Origin: DAIPJH01 sp036770365
Lineage (GTDB): Bacteria; Pseudomonadota; Alphaproteobacteria; Rickettsiales; UBA998
Reading direction: 5' to 3'
Length of the DNA: 64,000 nt
Assembly (NCBI GenBank): GCA_036770365.1
Contig: DAIPJH010000002.1
Span: forward strand, 62,001 to 126,000
Numbering within the stretch: position 1 is the first letter of the stretch; the number at the start of each line of letters is the position of its first letter. A program made the position numbers and the translations under genes. Positions 59,780 to 64,000 of the stretch are shown in pieces. The notes beneath the pieces were generated by a model, which was not told the DNA's origin, searched no databases, and was given only the letters and a program-made list of their open reading frames with translations.

Positions 59780-62407
59780 CTCACGATATACCTGCATGTC
59801 CAACGCCGCCTTTACCTGCTCTGGTATCAAATGCAACAATGCACTATAAAAGCTCTTTTGTTCTTGAACACTGACCAAAGGATCATACATCACTATAGAT
59901 TTACCCTGCATTTCAGGCGCATTTTCTGCCTTAAGCTTCAACAATAATGCCAACTCCTGCACTGTACCCGCTCCCCCTGGGAGAATAACAAAGCCATGCG
60001 CCGCACGTATCATGAAATCCATACGCTGATAAATATCACCAGCCTCAACATACTGACCATGTGCAGCAATCGTTGCTTTCAAACCATCTTTGTCATCCGA
60101 TTCAATATTGATAATATCTGGCGTACTACTACCAGAAACCCACACCTCATTCCCTGTTTGTTTTTTCCAAGCCAGCACACCTTTTAGAGCATTTCCCATC
60201 ATCTGACGATCGCCTGCACCATACACCATCCCAAAATTTTGTTGCGCAAGACAATAACCAACATCATATGCAACCTGATTCAAAACCTGATTACGTGCGG
60301 ATGCGGAACAAAAAACGGCCACATTAAAACGATGTGATTTCTCTACAGACAAGCGCGGGACATCTTGTACACACAACGTCTCTTTCCAAAAATTATGCCT
60401 ATAAAATTCCAGTACGGGTACAACCCCTGTCATGTCTTGCACCTCTTTAATAAAATCCTGATCGGGATCAGGCAACATCGCTGTTTGTCTCATATCATGA
60501 TAAACTGCTAACACTCCATCATACCCCCCATCAGGATTCACCATCACCAACGGCTTTTCCATATCACGAGGGGAAAGCTGGCGTGCAACAATGATAGAAA
60601 ACAGCATAAAAATGATATCCAAGATATTCTCATCGTCCGCATGTTGTAGTGGCAAAAAGAGGAAAGCATCATGCATCAACGTCACGTACTGCGCATGGTG
60701 CATCCAACCTTTTATGTCATCATGTATCGCACAATATGCATAGCGATAACCCACACACTTAGGTAAAGACTCCTTTCCTTTGCCTAAAAAAACCGCAATA
60801 TTCAATGCCACATCACCTCCTGCGTCAACCACTGAAAATGGCGCAATCGCTGCGTGTTGATCCATCCCACATGCTTTCATCACAGCCCATGCCGCATGTG
60901 CCTTATGCCCATACATTGCCTGATAGCTCAAATCACGCATGTTAAATGGCGAAGGATGATCACGAAAACGTTCCTCCAACTCACTAATCGTCAAATGGTA
61001 AAGATTTGCCTCTTGCGGAGACAAATAATCTTTGGTGGTAAGTACAGGCACGAAACCATGTTTTTCACGCCGCTTGCGAATGATCTCTGGATGTTTAGTG
61101 AGACGCAACAGCACCGCTCCACCAAACACGTAACATGCTCGTTTTCCTTGTCCATCAGCAAAAAACGGAGCAAGAGCCATCACACTCGTATTAGTAATCG
61201 TACTATTGGCAGGCTGCTCAGGTGTACGACGATAAATCATACGCATCGCCTCATAGGCTTGTTCAAAGAACTTCTCTTCGCCAAGCTTACCAAAGATAGA
61301 AGGTCCATATTCCTGACCGGGTGACTGACGATGATTCAACCTCAGTCCTGCCTCCATACCTCGTACGTCCATATGAGCAATAATACGTGAATCATTAAAA
61401 TGCAGCCCAGAATCCTCTGCCATGATGAACATACGGTTCTGTACCTGTGCATCAATCCCATTGAGACACAACGTCGCTTGTACCTGCGACCATAGATTAG
61501 CATTAGCTAGAACACCATCTACTGCACGAAAGGCACTACACATTTTTTCATAGACATTGCCTCCATATGTCCCGCTGATTTCAGGCGGATTATTAAAATT
61601 AGCAATATTTTCTAACTTAAGTACCCGCACCCCCAGACCTTCAAAAATAGTAGCAATTTCCGCAAGCTTATTCTTCGTTTTTGTGGCAACGAATAAAATT
61701 GAACCCATAGGAATTTGTAAGGCTTCATACGCAGAAAGCGAAGGCATAGGCATGGACACACCCCCAAAACGCTGCACAAACTGCCATGTTTCCTCCGCAT
61801 AATGACTGAGATAGATGCGCGAAGCCTCAAGGACATTGCGCTCTACTCCAATATGATCCAACAGCGCGTCCCAAAACCCCTGATCATTTTGAATAATGAG
61901 GAATGATAGTGGTGAAATATGTGCTGATAGCAGATATTCCAACAGCTCCAACATATCTCGCAACGTATAAATATCCCCCGCTGGCGCAACATACTGATGT
62001 GTGACGTCCAAAGGCAATGCATACATTTGATACGGCACAGTACGAAAAGACATAAACCCACCACAGATGTAGAACGACGACGCCCCACCAGAAATTGCGC
62101 ACAACTCTTCTATCTGTTCCAGCATATGTTCTGTAACGGGGTGGATAGAACTAACATAAGCAGATACTTTCGCTACCGCCTTACTTCCATCCGCATACGG
62201 AATGATTGTTTCATCAGCATATCCTTCGCACGTCACCAACATCGAAGGATCATCAACAAGGTACATTTCAAGAAACATACGCTCTAATATCTGCAACAAC
62301 CACGCATCATGTGCCTTACACACGACGGGACGTTGCCCTGATAGCAAGGCCTCCACTAACGTACGTGCGCGATGAATTCTCTGTAATGCTGCGGTAATTG
62401 CTGCCAT
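59717..62407 (-). CDS. Ham1/ITPase-LOG fusion protein with extra degenerate LOG-like modules
   Basis: 896 residues; the ATG at 62407 has AAGGGA eight bases upstream (a TTG at 62440 also opens the frame). Residues 236-510 resemble the RdgB/Ham1 ITPase: ILFVATKTKNKLAEI, EISGTYGGNVYEK, AEDSGLHF, and a late GHK in place of SHR. Residues 694-890 are a LOG domain: NVAVFCSASAR, MVYGAGDRQMMG, QRMDFMIRAAHGFVILPGGAGTVQE with catalytic Glu 818. Residues 534-640 (NIAVFLGKG, LMHDAFLFLPLQ, KPLVMVNPDGGYDGVL) and 130-185 (VAPAGDIYTLRDML, NDQGFWDALLDHI) look like LOG modules without PGGxGTxxE. RdgB removes pyrophosphate from damaged NTPs and LOG splits NMP to base and ribose phosphate. Activity is inferred. 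Confidence 0.85.
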   Translation of the reverse strand: MAAITAALQRIHRARTLVEALLSGQRPVVCKAHDAWLLQILERMFLEMYLVDDPSMLVTCEGYADETIIPYADGSKAVAKVSAYVSSIHPVTEHMLEQIEELCAISGGASSFYICGGFMSFRTVPYQMYALPLDVTHQYVAPAGDIYTLRDMLELLEYLLSAHISPLSFLIIQNDQGFWDALLDHIGVERNVLEASRIYLSHYAEETWQFVQRFGGVSMPMPSLSAYEALQIPMGSILFVATKTKNKLAEIATIFEGLGVRVLKLENIANFNNPPEISGTYGGNVYEKMCSAFRAVDGVLANANLWSQVQATLCLNGIDAQVQNRMFIMAEDSGLHFNDSRIIAHMDVRGMEAGLRLNHRQSPGQEYGPSIFGKLGEEKFFEQAYEAMRMIYRRTPEQPANSTITNTSVMALAPFFADGQGKRACYVFGGAVLLRLTKHPEIIRKRREKHGFVPVLTTKDYLSPQEANLYHLTISELEERFRDHPSPFNMRDLSYQAMYGHKAHAAWAVMKACGMDQHAAIAPFSVVDAGGDVALNIAVFLGKGKESLPKCVGYRYAYCAIHDDIKGWMHHAQYVTLMHDAFLFLPLQHADDENILDIIFMLFSIIVARQLSPRDMEKPLVMVNPDGGYDGVLAVYHDMRQTAMLPDPDQDFIKEVQDMTGVVPVLEFYRHNFWKETLCVQDVPRLSVEKSHRFNVAVFCSASARNQVLNQVAYDVGYCLAQQNFGMVYGAGDRQMMGNALKGVLAWKKQTGNEVWVSGSSTPDIINIESDDKDGLKATIAAHGQYVEAGDIYQRMDFMIRAAHGFVILPGGAGTVQELALLLKLKAENAPEMQGKSIVMYDPLVSVQEQKSFYSALLHLIPEQVKAALDMQVYRELSDFYAALAAFVPPSTYGEE

Positions 62408-62529
62408 GTGTCCCTTGAAAGCTTGCGGCTCGTCACCCAACTAACCACGACGAAAAGCTTGTCAGCGCGAACGAGTCGACTATGATACCAATCCTACCCT
62501 TAATTCCTTTTTTTATTTAGAAGATTCGC

Positions 62530-63921
62530 ATGGCAAAGACAAAAACCCTTTATGTATGTCAATCCTGTGGCAGCGTCCACCCACGCTGGGCAGGAAAATG
62601 CGAGGATTGTGGCGAATGGAACTCTCTCGTCGAAGAAATTAGTCACCCCCCCACACCTAAAGGCTTAAGCAAAGGCAAAGGCGCACGTCTAGACTTTAGC
62701 AGCTTAGGCGCGCAAGAAACCATGCCACCTCGCATGAGTACGGCCAATAACGAAATGGATAGAGTACTTGGCGGCGGACTGGTACAAGGTTCTGCAATTT
62801 TACTCGGAGGCGACCCCGGCATCGGCAAGTCCACCATTTTATTACAAATGACAGCATCTCTTGCACAAAACGGCGCAAAAGTCGCATATATCTCTGGTGA
62901 AGAATCCATTGCCCAAGTACAGCTTCGTGCCGTACGGTTAGGATTGCAACATGCCCCCGTTGCGCTGGCAACAGGTAATTCTGTACGTGATATTCTTACC
63001 AGCCTTGAATCCATGCCCGATCTTTCTGTCGTCGTCATTGATTCCATCCAAACCATGTTTATAGATAGCCTTGATTCCGCACCGGGAACAGTGGCGCAAG
63101 TACGCGCTTGCGCTAATGAATTGGTAAGATACGCTAAAAAACGTAATGTCAGTATGATTTTGGTTGGGCATGTTACCAAAGACGGACAGATCGCAGGTCC
63201 ACGCGTACTCGAACATATGGTGGATTGTGTACTGTATTTTGAAGGCGAACGCGGTCATTTATTCAGAATTTTACGCACCGTCAAAAATCGTTTTGGCGCA
63301 ACTGACGAGATTGGCGTCTTCGAAATGACAGGACTTGGACTTATCGAAGTCAATAATCCCTCCTCTCTCTTCCTTTCTGACCGTGAGCTACCTGTCTCAG
63401 GTTCAGCCGTATTGGCTGGCATTGAAGGAACACGTCCTGTACTACTCGAAATGCAAGCACTGGTTGCACCTAGTCCTATGGCAAATCCACGGCGCGCAGT
63501 AGTAGGATGGGACAGCTCGCGACTCTCCATGTTGCTTGCCGTACTAGAAACACGCTTAGGGCTACGATTTTCTGATCGTGAAGTATATCTCAACGTCACG
63601 GGCGGACTGCGCGTTAATGAGCCTGCAGCAGATGTTGCAGCGGCGGCAGCTCTCATCTCCTCCTTACTTGATGTTCCTGTCCCTCAACACACGATCTTTT
63701 TTGGTGAAATTGGCTTATCAGGTGAAATTCGTCCCGTATCACGACAAGATATTCGCTTACGTGAGGCAGCAAAGCTTGGATTTGAACGTGCCTGTTGCCC
63801 TCTTGCTAAAGCAGGAAAGGAGAACCAAAAGGATAAGGACGCGTTAGGGGATTTAGGACTTGGCATTAACCCACTTCATCATGTACAAGATGTGCTTGAT
63901 TTCATCCGCGCCAATGGATGA
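62530..63921 (+). CDS. radA: DNA repair protein RadA
   Basis: Helicase that extends branch migration in recombination. 463 residues. C4 zinc finger YVCQSCGSVHPRWAGKCEDCGEW, Walker A ILLGGDPGIGKSTILLQM near 92, the RadA-specific KNRFGATDEIG near 255, and a Lon-like C-terminal domain (VYLNVTGGLRVNEPAADVAAAAALISSLL, FFGEIGLSGEIRPV). It is divergent from the fusion gene. A cvpA-like gene starts 28 bases later, a common radA-cvpA order. Confidence 0.96.
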   Translation: MAKTKTLYVCQSCGSVHPRWAGKCEDCGEWNSLVEEISHPPTPKGLSKGKGARLDFSSLGAQETMPPRMSTANNEMDRVLGGGLVQGSAILLGGDPGIGKSTILLQMTASLAQNGAKVAYISGEESIAQVQLRAVRLGLQHAPVALATGNSVRDILTSLESMPDLSVVVIDSIQTMFIDSLDSAPGTVAQVRACANELVRYAKKRNVSMILVGHVTKDGQIAGPRVLEHMVDCVLYFEGERGHLFRILRTVKNRFGATDEIGVFEMTGLGLIEVNNPSSLFLSDRELPVSGSAVLAGIEGTRPVLLEMQALVAPSPMANPRRAVVGWDSSRLSMLLAVLETRLGLRFSDREVYLNVTGGLRVNEPAADVAAAAALISSLLDVPVPQHTIFFGEIGLSGEIRPVSRQDIRLREAAKLGFERACCPLAKAGKENQKDKDALGDLGLGINPLHHVQDVLDFIRANG

Positions 63922-63948
63922 CCAACCTGTATTTGTCGTAGGAACACT

Positions 63949-64000
63949 ATGCTTGATGCTCATTTAAACATCAATATATTTGATGGCGTTGTTTTTGTCG
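63949..64000 (+). CDS. CvpA-like membrane protein, start only
   Basis: The ATG at 63949 is preceded by TAGGAA. The frame stays open to the window edge and gives 17 codons (LNINIFDGVVFV at the end). The F-D-G-V-V opening helix after radA is what CvpA (colicin V production) proteins show. Too short for certainty. Confidence 0.5.
   Translation, partial: MLDAHLNINIFDGVVFV

Noticed and set aside
60854..61324. 156-codon reading frame antisense to the ITPase-LOG fusion
   Set aside because: Shadow of a long coding region with clear motifs on the other strand.
1..64000. CRISPR arrays, transposases, prophage genes, rRNA
   Set aside because: None seen; no regularly spaced direct repeats or recognisable transposase or phage proteins.

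Overview
The window is an ordinary, densely packed bacterial chromosome segment, about mid-40s % G+C by eye (not computed). It shows Gram-negative outer-membrane machinery (LptD, SurA-type chaperone, MlaEF, HldD, PagL-like and EptA-like lipid A enzymes). Several gene orders are characteristic of Alphaproteobacteria: secB / Tim44-domain / mltA / Smr; ppx-rlmE; ubiK divergent from the lgt-midA-pgeF side; and glyA-nrdR-ribD-ribE-ribBA-ribH-nusB-thiL. I therefore infer a free-living or facultatively associated alphaproteobacterium. I cannot name the order with confidence. There is no rRNA operon, prophage, transposase or CRISPR array. One tRNA (Arg, ACG) is present.

Layout. 1-5.9 kb (minus): arginine succinyltransferase (AST) catabolic operon aruC/argD-like aminotransferase, M20 hydrolase, astA, astD, astB (astB runs off the left edge). 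6-7.8 kb (plus): ppx, rlmE. 7.9-13.5 kb: AsmA-like protein, PagL-like lipid A deacylase, large hybrid histidine kinase. 13.5-17.4 kb: short PrmA-like methyltransferase, pgsA, O-methyltransferase, two orphans. 17.4-22.4 kb: secB (minus), then a tight plus-strand chain Tim44-like, mltA, smr, OmpR-type regulator, sensor kinase. 22.4-32.4 kb (minus): rpiB, glyA, nrdR, riboflavin genes, nusB, thiL, then a small coiled-coil protein and a two-domain glycosyltransferase. 32.4-37.9 kb (plus): prepilin peptidase, MshL/GspD-type secretin lipoprotein, orphan ABC-2 permease, TPR-like protein, membrane AraC regulator. 38-41.3 kb: bioH-like, bioC, bioD, RDD protein. 41.3-45.7 kb: tRNA-Arg, Nudix, EptA-like transferase, glutathione peroxidase, Thr-rich orphan. 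45.7-47.6 kb (minus): isocitrate lyase and UbiK. 47.6-52.2 kb (plus): hldD, lgt, midA-like, pgeF, ilvE. 52.3-59.8 kb: lptD, surA, rsmA, orphan, mlaE, mlaF, DUF2207-like protein. 59.7-62.4 kb (minus): a giant fusion protein. 62.5-64 kb: radA and the start of a cvpA-like gene.

Metabolic picture: arginine degradation to glutamate plus isocitrate lyase suggest growth on amino acids and C2 units. Biotin (BioC/BioH/BioD), riboflavin, thiamine phosphate and branched-chain amino acid genes indicate biosynthetic autonomy.

The most unusual item is the 896-residue protein at 59717-62407. It has a Ham1/RdgB-like inosine-triphosphatase region and a canonical C-terminal LOG (nucleotide 5'-monophosphate phosphoribohydrolase) domain. 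Two further segments look like eroded LOG modules. If both enzymes are active, one polypeptide would take a damaged NTP to NMP and then to free base plus ribose-5-phosphate. Other items worth a second look: an M20 hydrolase where AstE is expected, a hairpin able to hide the isocitrate lyase ribosome-binding site, a structured leader before ribBA, a degenerate GTP cyclohydrolase II half in RibBA, palindromic dispersed repeats next to ribH and ribD, and several orphan proteins.
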